43,747 bases of DNA from Nitrosomonas sp. (GCF_022842015.1 NZ_JALHQJ010000018.1:1-43747), one strand, 5' to 3'; counted from the first letter of the stretch, positions 8,571 to 17,234 are shown. Notes: generated by a model from the sequence alone, not told the origin. Numbers and translations: made by a program.

Positions 8571-9815
8571 ATGTTGACTTTGGTACGCGATATCACTGCA
8601 GGGATGTATATTTTTACTGTATTTTTGTTGTTGCTGATTCTGTCAGGTTCCGCACTGGCTAATCCTCGTTATTCATCTATCGTCATCGATGCTGATACGG
8701 GTGCGGTGTTGCATGAATCCAGCGCTGATGCAAGTCGTTATCCCGCTTCTCTGACAAAGATGATGACGCTTTACATGCTGTTTGAAGCAATGGAACAACG
8801 CAAGATGACAGTGGATACGCGCATGCCAGTATCCACTCACGCAGCGAGAATGCCGCAAACTAATATTGGGCTCCGCGCAGGGGATAGCATTAGTGTGCGT
8901 GAAGCGATTCCTGCGTTGATAGTACGTTCGGCCAACGATGTGGCGGCAGTAGTAGCGGAGGCGCTTGGCAAAACTGAAACCAATTTTGGCCGTATGATGA
9001 CGGATAAGGCGCGTAAATTAGGTATGCGTTCAACCACATTCCGCAATGCTTCCGGTTTGCCGAATAACGAACAAAAAACTACAGCGCGCGATATGGTGGT
9101 CCTGTCAACCCGGCTAATGAAGGATTTTCCTAAGTATTATCATTATTTTTCTACACAATCATTCAGTTATAAAGGTATTACCTATAACAGTCACAATCGC
9201 ATGGTGCGAAACACCGCTGGTGTGGATGGCTTGAAAACTGGCTTTATCCGCGCTTCCGGATTTAATGTGGCTACTTCTGCCAGACGTGGCAATCGTCGTG
9301 TCGTTGCAGTGGTAATGGGAGGGAACACCGCCGCTACCCGCGATCAACACATGGCACAGTTGATCGATCGCAGTTTTGATCATGGACGCCATGCAACCCA
9401 AGTGGCGAAAAATAACAGAAACGTCAGTAGTAACGTAGCGGTCGCTAAAGCGAATGCGCCTACTCCTGCATTAAAGCCATATCCAGAGCAACAGAAAGTG
9501 CCTGAGCCTATCGTTGAACACTATGTTTTCCCGCCAGTAGCCAGTGCACAAATGGTGCAGCCACAAAAAGTTGCTTTGCAGACGAATGGGGATTGGGCTG
9601 TGCAAGTTGGTTCTTATCATGAACCCGATCGAGCTCGTGCGCATGCTCAAGCGGTTGCTCGCTGGATACCAGGCGAAATAGCGGTATCTGAAGTGGAAAT
9701 CAGTAACCGCAGATTGTATCGAGCAAGACTGGTGGGATTGCAGGAAGATCAAGCGCGTAGCGCATGCCAAAGTCTAACGCGACAAGGAATCGGATGCTTG
9801 GTGGTGCGATCCTGA
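8571..9815 (+). CDS. D-alanyl-D-alanine carboxypeptidase (S11 family) with SPOR domain
   Basis: This is a penicillin-binding protein of the PBP5/6/7 type that trims peptidoglycan stem peptides in the periplasm. From the ATG at 8571 (GGTGATTTT upstream) it has 414 residues; the frame also has an upstream TTG at 8532. A signal peptide ends near SALA (about residue 30). Catalytic motifs are S60-L-T-K63, S120-A-N122 and K222-T-G224, all intact. A Pro/Ala-rich linker (about 280-335) leads to a C-terminal SPOR domain (about 340-414, starting GDWAVQVGSY) that binds denuded glycan at the septum. This architecture is common in proteobacteria. The gene is single. Confidence 0.93.
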   Translation: MLTLVRDITAGMYIFTVFLLLLILSGSALANPRYSSIVIDADTGAVLHESSADASRYPASLTKMMTLYMLFEAMEQRKMTVDTRMPVSTHAARMPQTNIGLRAGDSISVREAIPALIVRSANDVAAVVAEALGKTETNFGRMMTDKARKLGMRSTTFRNASGLPNNEQKTTARDMVVLSTRLMKDFPKYYHYFSTQSFSYKGITYNSHNRMVRNTAGVDGLKTGFIRASGFNVATSARRGNRRVVAVVMGGNTAATRDQHMAQLIDRSFDHGRHATQVAKNNRNVSSNVAVAKANAPTPALKPYPEQQKVPEPIVEHYVFPPVASAQMVQPQKVALQTNGDWAVQVGSYHEPDRARAHAQAVARWIPGEIAVSEVEISNRRLYRARLVGLQEDQARSACQSLTRQGIGCLVVRS

Positions 9816-9858
9816 CCTGGTAGTGAATCGTTAACAATAATATTTGGTAACTTTCCCT

Positions 9859-10530
9859 CTACTTAATCATCCCATCCTCTAATTCGACCACTCGATCAGC
9901 AATATCCAGAATGCGATAATCGTGCGTTACCAACAAAATGGTGGTTTGTGACTCCTTGGCTAAGCGTTTCAGGAGGTTGACGGCTTCGTAGCCGCTTTGC
10001 TTATCCAGTGAGGCTGTCGGTTCATCAGCCAGGATGATTTTAGGTTGTCCGACCAGTGCTCTGGCGATGGAAACGCGCTGTCGCTGCCCGCCCGAAAGCT
10101 GATCTGGCTTGTAATCCAGTCGATCGCCAAGTCCCACGGCGATTAGCATTTCTGCAGCTCGGTCACATCTTTGCTGTTCAGTCATGGTGGTGTTAATCTC
10201 CAAGGTCATGCAGACGTTTTGCAACGCAGTAAGAGATTTAAGCAAATTATGCTGCTGGAAAATATAGCCAATCTGTTGGCGAGTTTTTACTTTAATCTGT
10301 TCATTGCTGTTAATAAACTGGTGTCCCAGCACCTTCACGCTACCATGTAAAGCCTGACGCAGGCCACCGATAATGGTAAGAAAGGTTGTTTTTCCCGAAC
10401 CGGAAGGTCCGGTTATCAGAACTATTTCACCTTGTTCGAGCGAAATTGTCACGTCCTTTAGCACAGGTTGCGTCAAGGCACCGCTACCAAAACTGAAGCT
10501 CAGATGATCAACTTCAATAATGTTTGACAT
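9859..10530 (-). CDS. DevA-type ABC exporter ATP-binding protein
   Basis: This 223-residue ATPase subunit shows Walker A (GPSGSGKTT), the Q-loop region (GYIFQQHNLL), signature LSGGQRQR, Walker B (IILADEPTA) and the H-loop (LVTHD). The start at MSNIIEV is chosen because its ATG overlaps the TAA of the upstream permease by one base (TAATG), indicating translational coupling; an in-frame upstream ATG would lie inside the permease gene. It is the last gene of a three-gene unit with membrane fusion protein and permease. The DevBCA family in cyanobacteria exports glycolipids together with TolC; the cargo here is unknown. Confidence 0.92.
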   Translation of the reverse strand: MSNIIEVDHLSFSFGSGALTQPVLKDVTISLEQGEIVLITGPSGSGKTTFLTIIGGLRQALHGSVKVLGHQFINSNEQIKVKTRQQIGYIFQQHNLLKSLTALQNVCMTLEINTTMTEQQRCDRAAEMLIAVGLGDRLDYKPDQLSGGQRQRVSIARALVGQPKIILADEPTASLDKQSGYEAVNLLKRLAKESQTTILLVTHDYRILDIADRVVELEDGMIK

Positions 10531-11699
10531 TAGAACATGTCGGCTGGATTGGCGTCTTTTAGCTTGCGTATGGCGAGTAATCCAGCCATAAAACACATAG
10601 AAAGGATAAACATAAACACGGTGATGATTTTACTGATTAGCATCGGCATAGGCATGTACATTTGTGATTCCGCCAAGTTGTATAATCCCAGAGAAAGCAG
10701 ATAACCGGGAATAAATCCCAACACCGCCAGAAAGGATGCTGAAGCAAACACCACACGGATAAAATAACCCTGTTCATATCCCATGGCTTTCAATGTGGCA
10801 AATTCATTGCGGTGATTGGTAATGTCGGTGAAAAGAATCTGATAGACAATGACCAAACCAACGACCCAGCCCATCACGGTTCCAAAACCAAAAATAAACC
10901 CTATCGGTGCCGTATTGGCCCAGTAATCCTTCTCATGACGCAACAATTCTTCATAGGTAAACACATTGACGAATGCGTTGAGATGGCTTTTAAGTTCAGC
11001 TTGTACACTTTCGACCGATGTCTCAGGATTCAGCCTGATCACCCCCATATCTATGTTCTCAAGATTTCTTCTAGGGAAAATGCGCATAAAATTCAAATCA
11101 CTGGTTATTACGTTGCCATCGGCGGCAAAAGACACGCCTAGCTGGAACAATCCGATGATAGTGACTTTGTAGTCATTGATTTCTGTCACATTCTGACCCA
11201 TTTCCAGCAATTGACGAACAGGCCCGAATTCAGGGCGCGAGTATTCGTCGAATAGTATCGTATCCTTCAATCTTAACTCGGTATATTTATTTCTGATTGC
11301 AGGAACATTGAACAGCAGCGAATCCGGATCAAAGCCATAGACCATCAAGGTTCGTTTAGTCTGAGTTTGGATATTTTTGAGCGGCGCGAGCCCCAAATAC
11401 AACGGATAAGCTTCTGCAATCGCAGGATTTCCCAGTGCACGCATAAGTTCACTGCGTTTAAATTGAATTGGGCGCCACATGGCTTCGCTTTGCTTGTGCA
11501 TCAAAAACAAATCGCCATCCAATTTTAACGGAGCAGAAGCTGCGCTGGCGTATAACGTATCTTTGAATCCCAGTTGCATGAAAACCAGCACGCAAGCAAA
11601 CAATACGCCACAAATAGCCGCTACCAATTTGGTTCGGTCAAAAACAAGCTGCCGCCAAGCCAGGCGTGCGGGAAAATACAACCAGCCAGCCCAGTTCAC
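10530..11699 (-). CDS. DevC-type ABC exporter permease
   Basis: This 389-residue inner-membrane protein has one transmembrane segment near the N-terminus (about 28-45, AAICGVLFACVLVFMQLGF) and a large periplasmic domain (about 50-255). Three more transmembrane segments lie near the C-terminus (about 262-285, 315-340 and 350-375), which is the FtsX/MacB-like layout of DevC. The start is GTG, embedded in the GTGA that holds the stop of the upstream fusion-protein gene, a 4-bp overlap. It ends overlapping the ATPase start. A TolC-like outer-membrane partner is not encoded in the window. Confidence 0.9.
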   Translation of the reverse strand: MNWAGWLYFPARLAWRQLVFDRTKLVAAICGVLFACVLVFMQLGFKDTLYASAASAPLKLDGDLFLMHKQSEAMWRPIQFKRSELMRALGNPAIAEAYPLYLGLAPLKNIQTQTKRTLMVYGFDPDSLLFNVPAIRNKYTELRLKDTILFDEYSRPEFGPVRQLLEMGQNVTEINDYKVTIIGLFQLGVSFAADGNVITSDLNFMRIFPRRNLENIDMGVIRLNPETSVESVQAELKSHLNAFVNVFTYEELLRHEKDYWANTAPIGFIFGFGTVMGWVVGLVIVYQILFTDITNHRNEFATLKAMGYEQGYFIRVVFASASFLAVLGFIPGYLLSLGLYNLAESQMYMPMPMLISKIITVFMFILSMCFMAGLLAIRKLKDANPADMF

Positions 11700-12595
11700 G
11701 GAATTATCCGTACCTTAACTTGGCGAAAAATTTGGTGTCGTAAGTCGGCTGCCGCTTCCGGCTCCAAAGTAAGCCGCACTTCGATAATGCGATTGTCCCG
11801 ATCCGCCAATGGATCCGTATCATTCAAATCGTTCTTCCTGACTTGGAAACCCAGTTCCCTGACCTGTCCACTGTAACTCCGTTTGAAACCGGTAGCAGTG
11901 ATACATCCTTGCTGACCTATTTTCACTTGAAGTAATTCTGATTCATAGACTTCTGCAACCACATCGAGCCGGGATAAATCTGCCATTTCCAACAATCCGT
12001 TATCACCGATTCGCTCACTAGGCCGGGTGAATATTTTCATAATCGTGCCGGTGATCGGTGCGTAGATCAGCGTGTTTTCCAATTCTGCCTGAGCAACTTT
12101 CAGTTCGGATTGCGCACGGGCAATTTCAGCTGATAATCGCTTAAGGTTCGTCGCAGATTGATCAAATGCCAGCTGTTTAGCATCTGCAAGCGAGATACTG
12201 ACGGCCGAACTGAGTTCAAGTGATTGGTGACGCTCATTTTCTCTTTTGTTAAAAGCGAGCGTGATCTGTTCTACGGTGCGCGCCGCTTCGAGTACCTTAA
12301 TCCGCATTCTGGCGGCTTCAACTTCAGCTTTTCTCTTAATGTATTCCGAGAGAATGGCTAATTTCTCACCGGCTTTGACCGAATCGGTTTCCTGAAAAAA
12401 CAGTTGCTCCACGCGAGCACCTTCAGGTCCCGCATTATGGGAAACCTTAATTACCCGGGAGCGCGGTTCTATGTGTCCCAACGCACCGATCCCTTGTTGC
12501 GCACCCAACCGACAGGGCGTCTCGGCAAATACGCTGGAGCACATCACTGTAAACATGCTCATGCTGAAAAGTAAAAACCGGATTCTAAAGATCAT
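11696..12595 (-). CDS. DevB/HlyD-type membrane fusion protein
   Basis: This 299-residue periplasmic adaptor links the permease to an outer-membrane channel. The N-terminal hydrophobic segment (about 5-24) serves as signal or anchor. A short lipoyl-like strand region (about 40-80) is followed by a long alpha-helical hairpin (about 85-165, rich in Glu, Ala and Lys). The second lipoyl half contains LIYAPITGTIMKI, and a beta-barrel domain (from about 205, DVVAEVYESELLQVKIGQ) follows. It is the first gene of the exporter unit and overlaps the permease by 4 bp. GAGAAA precedes the ATG. Cargo cannot be read from the sequence. Confidence 0.9.
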   Translation of the reverse strand: MIFRIRFLLFSMSMFTVMCSSVFAETPCRLGAQQGIGALGHIEPRSRVIKVSHNAGPEGARVEQLFFQETDSVKAGEKLAILSEYIKRKAEVEAARMRIKVLEAARTVEQITLAFNKRENERHQSLELSSAVSISLADAKQLAFDQSATNLKRLSAEIARAQSELKVAQAELENTLIYAPITGTIMKIFTRPSERIGDNGLLEMADLSRLDVVAEVYESELLQVKIGQQGCITATGFKRSYSGQVRELGFQVRKNDLNDTDPLADRDNRIIEVRLTLEPEAAADLRHQIFRQVKVRIIP

Positions 12596-12860
12596 GATTT
12601 TTCTCAGATAATCAATATGTGGCGCACAACTATTCCCAGGGTATTTCGTAGCGATGAATGCTATCTCCGATTAGATCGGTGGTTTCATTGATCTTGTCCT
12701 ATCGCATGTGCATAGTCGCAAGACGTTGGCGGAATGGCTGTTCCCTCTGTGTAAGTATATTCATTGTAGCTGATGCTAAAGCAGACTTTCTTGCATTATT
12801 TTCAGCCTAAGAACAATAATCACGCAGTGAAATATTTGACTAAATGATGCAATAGAGATG

Positions 12861-13526
12861 TCAGTTTCTCTGGAACACCAAGTCCCATACCCCATGCCCG
12901 AGTTTTAGCCCCCTTTGTTCAAACTTGGTCAGCGGCCGATAATTTGGGCGAGGCGCATAATTATTTGTAGTATTGCTGAGCTGTGGTTCCTGGTTCAAAA
13001 CGTGCAGAATTTGTACCGCATAATCTTCCCAGTCGGTGGCTGCATGAATATATCCTCCCGGCTTCAAGTGCGTACATAAGCGGGCAACCAACGCAGGCTG
13101 GATCAGTCTGCGTTTATGGTGTTTGGCTTTAGGCCAAGGATCGGGGAAAAAAATATGAATGCCATCCAAGCATGCGGGAGGCAACATGTGTTGCAATACT
13201 TCTACGGCATCATGTTGGATGATGCGTAAATTCGTCAATTCGAATTGTTCGATTTGATTCAGCAAGCTACCCACGCCGGGCGTATGCACTTCAACGCCGA
13301 GATAATCATTTTCAGGATGCGCCTGTGCAATCGTTGCGGTGCTTTCTCCCATGCCGAATCCGATTTCCAGGATTTTAGGCGCTTGGCGGCCAAAAATCTG
13401 GTTTAGATCAAGCTGGTCTTCGCTAAACGGAATGCCGTATTTAGGTAGCAATAGTTCGCAGGCGCGGCGTTGCGCGTTGGATAAGCGCCCTTGACGAAGA
13501 ACAAAACTGCGTATGGTTTGTTGCAT
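12861..13526 (-). CDS. trmB: tRNA (guanine-N7-)-methyltransferase
   Basis: This 221-residue protein methylates G46 in the variable loop of tRNAs with SAM. The SAM site [14 protein letters not shown], the acidic GVEVH that follows, and the TrmB hallmark [17 protein letters not shown] are all present. Its length is normal for the family. It lies 34 bp after thiG on the same strand, an order often seen in betaproteobacteria, so it may be transcribed with the thiamine genes although the functions are unrelated. Confidence 0.96.
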   Translation of the reverse strand: MQQTIRSFVLRQGRLSNAQRRACELLLPKYGIPFSEDQLDLNQIFGRQAPKILEIGFGMGESTATIAQAHPENDYLGVEVHTPGVGSLLNQIEQFELTNLRIIQHDAVEVLQHMLPPACLDGIHIFFPDPWPKAKHHKRRLIQPALVARLCTHLKPGGYIHAATDWEDYAVQILHVLNQEPQLSNTTNNYAPRPNYRPLTKFEQRGLKLGHGVWDLVFQRN

Positions 13527-13560
13527 TGATTATGATGAATGGGCAGCAGCGGAACCGAAG

Positions 13561-14385
13561 TTAGCTGGATTTGCTGCTAGCCGGTTTTTTTGCCGCAGAT
13601 TCAGCGCGCGCAATGACACCTTCCGTGGGCGAGCTGGGGCTGGCGCTGTATAGTTTTTTTGCCATGCGACCGGCCAGATAAGCTTCGCGCCCGGCTTCGA
13701 CGGCTTTGCGCATTGCCGATGCCATCAGCACCGGATTTTGCGCTGCGGCAATGGCTGTGTTCATCAGTACGCCATCGCAACCCAGTTCCATCGCAATGGT
13801 CGCATCGGAAGCGGTACCGACACCTGCATCAACCAGCACGGGGATTTTGGCATTATCGATGATGATTTGCAGATTCCACGGATTCAAAATGCCCATGCCC
13901 GAACCAATTAACGAAGCCAGCGGCATCACGGCGACACAGCCCATGTCTTCCAATTGCTTGGCAATGATCGGGTCATCCGAGGTATACACCATCACCTGGA
14001 AATCTTCCTTGATCAGAATTTCAGCGGCCTTGAGGGTTTCGACCATATTCGGGTACAGTGTTTTCGGATCGCCCAGCACTTCCAGCTTGACCAGACTGTG
14101 CCCATCCAGTAATTCACGCGCCAGGCGCAACGTGCGCACCGCATCGTCTAGCGTATAACAACCGGCTGTATTGGGTAACAGAGTGTATTGTGAGGGTGGC
14201 AAAACATCCAATAGATTAGGCTCATCCGAATTCTGACCGATATTCGTGCGACGAATCGCGACCGTAATGATTTCAGCGCCGCTGGCTTCAACGGCTACTT
14301 GGGTTTCGTTGAAATCTTTGTATTTGCCTGTGCCGACCAGTAAGCGGGATGTGTATGTCTTGCCGGCAATAACTAAATTATCCAT
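13561..14385 (-). CDS. thiG: Thiazole synthase
   Basis: This 274-residue protein forms the thiazole phosphate moiety of thiamine from 1-deoxyxylulose 5-phosphate, dehydroglycine and ThiS thiocarboxylate. The Schiff-base lysine is K100 in [10 protein letters not shown]. Other conserved blocks are [33 protein letters not shown] and [15 protein letters not shown] short basic, Ser/Ala/Lys-rich tail extends past the usual end. It follows thiS by 43 bp. No TPP riboswitch sequence was recognised upstream of the pair. Confidence 0.96.
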   Translation of the reverse strand: MDNLVIAGKTYTSRLLVGTGKYKDFNETQVAVEASGAEIITVAIRRTNIGQNSDEPNLLDVLPPSQYTLLPNTAGCYTLDDAVRTLRLARELLDGHSLVKLEVLGDPKTLYPNMVETLKAAEILIKEDFQVMVYTSDDPIIAKQLEDMGCVAVMPLASLIGSGMGILNPWNLQIIIDNAKIPVLVDAGVGTASDATIAMELGCDGVLMNTAIAAAQNPVLMASAMRKAVEAGREAYLAGRMAKKLYSASPSSPTEGVIARAESAAKKPASSKSS

Positions 14386-14428
14386 GAAGTTTTTTTAGTA
14401 TCTGAGTATGTTTGCTGAATAGCGGGAT

Positions 14429-14632
14429 TTAGCCGCCACCGACCGCGACCACAACTTCCAGTTGGTCTCCATGAACCAGCATTTGTTCCGCGAACTGGCT
14501 GCGCGGAATAATTTCGCCATTGCGTTCGATGGCGATGCGTTTGCCGTGCAATGCAAGATGGTCGATAAGCTGTGTCACGTTTATCGGCGATTCAAATTGC
14601 TGCGGTTGCCCGTTAATGGTGAGTTGTATCAT
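14429..14632 (-). CDS. thiS: Sulfur carrier protein ThiS
   Basis: This 67-residue ubiquitin-like sulfur carrier is activated at its C-terminal glycine and delivers sulfur to ThiG. The sequence has the ThiS pattern: INGQPQQFESPINVTQLIDHL, then AIERNGEIIPRSQFAEQ, ending VVVAVGGG with the required Gly-Gly. It is the first gene of the thiS-thiG-trmB unit on the minus strand. thiF and thiO are not in the window. Confidence 0.95.
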   Translation of the reverse strand: MIQLTINGQPQQFESPINVTQLIDHLALHGKRIAIERNGEIIPRSQFAEQMLVHGDQLEVVVAVGGG

Positions 14633-14985
14633 GGATGATAAAGCTGGGGTTGATATTTCAGGTTAGCGAGATGAACAATCAAAAATCAAGGTGAATTTTA
14701 TCATGCAGGGGATGGAGAATTGGAATAATTTATTAGAAGTTAGAATCAATCTGCACTGATCTTTCGAACATACTATAATTCTTATAATATGTTGGCTTCT
14801 CTAAATAGTGGATAATGCTGCCGCTTGTCTGAACAACTTGTCTGCTGATTTTAGGTTCTGAGCAATAATAACAATTGGATAGTGAATGTTGATAAGGAAT
14901 ATGAGGCAGCCTTGTGGAGTTATAGGAAAAAAAATGCCGTATATATTACGTTGGGCGTTTATTTCATGAAGGAGCTTCGATACCA
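14633..14985. other. Intergenic region upstream of thiS and of the first cassette gene
   Basis: The left part should carry the thiS promoter; no TPP riboswitch core was seen. Near the right end GTTGGGC at 14950-14956 fits the integron core consensus GTTRRRY, with a plus-strand gene starting 30 bp later. No matching RYYYAAC partner was found upstream, so it is a possible cassette junction but not a full attC site. No gene is supported here; the minus-strand frame 14801-15013 has no coding features. Confidence 0.45.
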
Positions 14986-15381
14986 GTGAACACGAAAAGA
15001 TGGTGGATTGCATTACTCATTTTGGCCCTATCCATGTTTGGTAGCATTGCTCATGCTTCCGATGGTGAGGCCGCCCAGTTTGTTGAACATTGCAGGGCAG
15101 CAATCACTTTTTCAGGGCTTCAAGCTCCAGATCCCGTAGTCGCAATGAACATCGGTTTCTGTTTTGGGTTAATGGACGGTGTGCGAGGTGCGAATTTTTA
15201 TCTCAGAAAAGCTAACTCAGAAGTAGCCTTTTGCGAACCGACAGGGTTTAAGAACAACGACTTAGCAAAGGCATTTGTTGCAACAGTAGATAAAAATTCA
15301 CACCTGCGGGAATTACGTGGGTCGCTCGCAGCATTAGTTGCTCTCAGCAGCGCATTTCCATGCAAGAGTGTCATCAAGTAA
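14986..15381 (+). CDS. Rap1a/Tai-type immunity protein (cassette gene 1)
   Basis: This exported protein of 131 residues has a signal peptide (about 1-24, ending AHAS). The mature part has the pattern of the Rap1a/Tai family, periplasmic immunity proteins first described against type VI secretion amidase effectors. Four cysteines (C36, C59, C83, C126) could form two disulfides; other conserved features are GFCFGLMDGVRG, AFCEP, an LAKAFVATV helix and the terminal AFPC. The start is GTG, with AAGGAG about 10 bases upstream. The stop at 15381 is followed after 3 bp by an attC-like site, so it is probably an integron cassette gene. No effector or secretion gene is nearby, so its actual target is unknown. 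Confidence 0.8.
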   Translation: MNTKRWWIALLILALSMFGSIAHASDGEAAQFVEHCRAAITFSGLQAPDPVVAMNIGFCFGLMDGVRGANFYLRKANSEVAFCEPTGFKNNDLAKAFVATVDKNSHLRELRGSLAALVALSSAFPCKSVIK

Positions 15382-15384
15382 GCC

Positions 15385-15433
15385 GCCTAACAAGGCGCTC
15401 AAGCGGGACGTGCCCCTTAGCTCTACGTTAGAG
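15385..15433 (+). other. attC-like recombination site 1
   Basis: The site has core R'' GCCTAAC at 15385-15391 and R' GTTAGAG at 15427-15433, with CTAAC and GTTAG complementary. Between them GCTcAAGcGGG (15397-15407) pairs with CCCCTTAGC (15413-15421), leaving unpaired single bases on one side. Such extrahelical bases are typical of attC single-strand hairpins. At 49 bp it is at the short end of the known range. It directly follows the Rap1a-type gene stop. Confidence 0.65.
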
Positions 15434-15443
15434 AGCAATCCTT

Positions 15444-16010
15444 ATGGAATATTTGTCACTGTTCCGAATGCCAACCCCGATGAAGATCACAAGGCGCTCT
15501 TCAAGTATTACGAACGCACTCATTAGTTCGATAATTCCGGTCGTGCTGCCCAGCGCAGAAGAAGTAAGACTGGCCTTGGAAATACTCGGAATGACCCCCG
15601 AAACATTCCAATGAGCATGCTGTGGCAACTTTGCTTCGGAATGGGACCACCTCCGCCCACTCGTCAAAAACAAAAAGCCAACTGGGTACATCTCAGAAAT
15701 CCACAACCTCGTATCAGCTTGCGGAAAGTGCAATCAGTCAAAGGGCAGCAAGGAATGGAAAATCTGGAGGCTCACATCGCGAAACTATCACCCACAGCAC
15801 GCGGCATTAAAAACATCCCAGAACGAGTCAAGCGGCTTGAGGCTTACGAGAATCCCAAGTCTCAAACAAAAATGGATTTTGCCGCCATTGTTGGCAGCGA
15901 TGTATGGACACTGCACCAAAGCAATTTTGAGCGAGTGCAGTTACTCAAGCGCGAATCGCAGGCGCTTGCCACAAAAATCAATACGGGGTCGCCAATGCAT
16001 ACAAAGCACT
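15444..16010 (+). pseudogene. HNH endonuclease, disrupted (cassette gene 2)
   Basis: The frame from ATG 15444 stops at TGA 15612-15614 after 56 codons (ending LGMTPETFQ). Directly after the stop, in the same frame, comes an HNH core: ACCGNFASEWDHLRPLV, PTGYISEIHNLVSACGKC and NQSKG. The TGA sits where the first Cys of the CxxCG zinc motif would be expected. A second break follows: from about 15755-15785 the sensible frame shifts to the other plus frame, where SPTARGIKNIPERVKRLEAYE continues as in related HNH proteins. One stop plus one frameshift make this a pseudogene. The plus-strand frame running to 16084 passes through the attC-like site and is not a real end. Confidence 0.7.
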
Positions 16011-16072
16011 CTAACCCGGCAGTCAAGCGGGATGGCACAAAAAACACGCCACTCCTTACTGCCACGTTAAAT
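16011..16072 (+). other. attC-like recombination site 2
   Basis: CTAAC at 16011-16015 and R' GTTAAAT at 16066-16072 (fits GTTRRRY) flank two imperfectly paired arms. GGCAGTcAAGcGGGATGGC (16018-16036) faces GCCACTCCTTACTGCC (16048-16063). The unpaired C after GGCAGT and the C after AAG fall at the same places as in the first site, which argues for shared ancestry rather than chance. The central spacer is about 11 bases. Confidence 0.65.
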
Positions 16073-16178
16073 ATTTGCCTATAAGGAATTGCGGAAAAGA
16101 GAAGTCAAAAGAGCCCGTAGATTGAACTGAAGAAAGAATACCAGCAATATCCCGTGATGCGAATTAACAGGAATTCCC

Positions 16179-17108
16179 TCATGTGTGTTTTTCGTTCTGC
16201 AAACACAAATCCCAATAAGACAGTCCTTCAAATCGCTTCACCAGAAAATCGACAAATGCCCGGACACGCTGGGAAAGGTGCCGGGTTTGCGGGTATATGG
16301 CGTAGGTGGCGAGGGGTGAGGATTTGTACTGAGTCAGAAGTGGTACCAATGCACCGCGTTCGATTTCTTTGTATACGATAAATGTCGGCATCAGTATGAT
16401 GCCCAATCCGTCGACCGCGGCATCGCGAAGAAATTCACCGTTGCTGGCTTTTAAATAGGGCACTATTTTGGTTTTGATCAGTTGATTTTTAGTATCGTAC
16501 AAATTCCAGTTCTCAAAATTGCTGATCAAGTTGTAGACCAAGCATCGGTGCTTGATTAACTCTTGCGGCGATTGGGGTGTGCCCATGCGTTCGAGATAAG
16601 ATGGGCTTGCGCACATCATGGCTTGAATGGGGGAGAGACGGCGCGCGATCAGGCTGGAGTCTGGCAAAGTGGCGATACGAATGGCCAGATCAAAGCCTTC
16701 GGTCAATATGTCTACCCGACGATCATTAAAATCCAGATCGAACGTGATCTCCGGATGAGCTTGCAAAAACTCGTTGATGGCGGGCCCCAGGTGCATCAAA
16801 CCAAAACTCAGCGGCAGGGCTATTTTCAGGCTACCTTTTAAGGCACCGTGAATTTGCGAAGTGGCATGTTCGGCTTCGAGAATGTCGTCAAGAATGCGCA
16901 CCGATTGTTGATAAAAAGCGCGCCCACTATCGGTTAAATTCATTTGCCTTGTCGTGCGATGAAACAGCTCCACGCCGAGGTGTTCCTCAAGTTCTTTTAA
17001 GCGTCGGCTAACCATTGATTTTGCTACATTCATGCGATCCGCAGCAGTGCTAATGCTGCCAGCTTCAACAACGCGCACAAACGCATTCATATTTTCAAAT
17101 CGATCCAT
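16179..17108 (-). CDS. LysR-family transcriptional regulator
   Basis: This 309-residue protein has an N-terminal winged helix-turn-helix (about 1-60; FVRVVEAGSISTAADRMNVAKSMVSRRLKELEEHLGVELFHRTTR) and a LysR substrate-binding domain (about 90-300). It belongs to the AaeR/CrgA-like group, judged from GSLKIALPLSFG and FDLAIRIATLPDSSLIARRL. It is transcribed away from the pirin and DoxX genes and shares a 126-bp promoter region with them. LysR regulators usually control the divergent neighbour, so it probably regulates pirin-doxX and itself. The inducer is not known. Confidence 0.93.
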   Translation of the reverse strand: MDRFENMNAFVRVVEAGSISTAADRMNVAKSMVSRRLKELEEHLGVELFHRTTRQMNLTDSGRAFYQQSVRILDDILEAEHATSQIHGALKGSLKIALPLSFGLMHLGPAINEFLQAHPEITFDLDFNDRRVDILTEGFDLAIRIATLPDSSLIARRLSPIQAMMCASPSYLERMGTPQSPQELIKHRCLVYNLISNFENWNLYDTKNQLIKTKIVPYLKASNGEFLRDAAVDGLGIILMPTFIVYKEIERGALVPLLTQYKSSPLATYAIYPQTRHLSQRVRAFVDFLVKRFEGLSYWDLCLQNEKHT

Positions 17109-17168
17109 ATTAAATTTATTGTTGCTGATACAAGAACAGTAATTTCTAATTATCGCTATTTATTCTTA

Positions 17169-17186
17169 TTATCGCAACGATGATAA
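17169..17186. promoter_or_regulatory. Candidate LysR operator between lysR-type and pirin genes
   Basis: TTATC (17169-17173) and GATAA (17182-17186) form an interrupted palindrome of 18 bp in the divergent promoter region. It lies 49 bp before the pirin start and 61 bp before the regulator start. This fits the dyad, AT-rich boxes bound by LysR regulators. A further TTATCGC copy lies at 17149-17155. It is a candidate only. Confidence 0.4.
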
Positions 17187-17234
17187 TACTGCCTAGGCTG
17201 TGAGATAACAATTTTTACCGAAAAGGAGAAAACC

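Larger units (their letters stand above)
14951..16066 (+). mobile_element. Integron-like cassette pair without integrase (CALIN candidate)
   Basis: Two attC-like sites in the same orientation (15385-15433 and 16011-16072) divide this stretch into two cassette-sized blocks. Block 1 is 14951-15427 (Rap1a-type gene) and block 2 is 15428-16066 (broken HNH gene). Both genes read toward their attC site, as integron cassettes do. A GTTGGGC core-like site at 14950-14956 would be the left junction. No integrase gene or attI site is visible in the window. A cluster of attC sites lacking an integrase is the best reading; confidence is limited because only two sites are present. Confidence 0.6.

Noticed and set aside
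14633..14760. TPP riboswitch upstream of thiS
   Set aside because: The conserved CTGAGA and downstream core sequences were not found on the minus strand.
14801..15013. Minus-strand 70-codon open frame as a remnant integrase
   Set aside because: No tyrosine recombinase motif is present and it overlaps the Rap1a-type gene start.
15612..15614. TGA in the HNH gene as a selenocysteine codon
   Set aside because: A frameshift lies close behind it and no selenocysteine hairpin is evident; mutation of a decaying cassette gene is simpler.
15428..15733. Minus-strand 101-codon open frame in cassette 2
   Set aside because: It is the shadow of the plus-strand HNH sequence, whose motifs are unmistakable.
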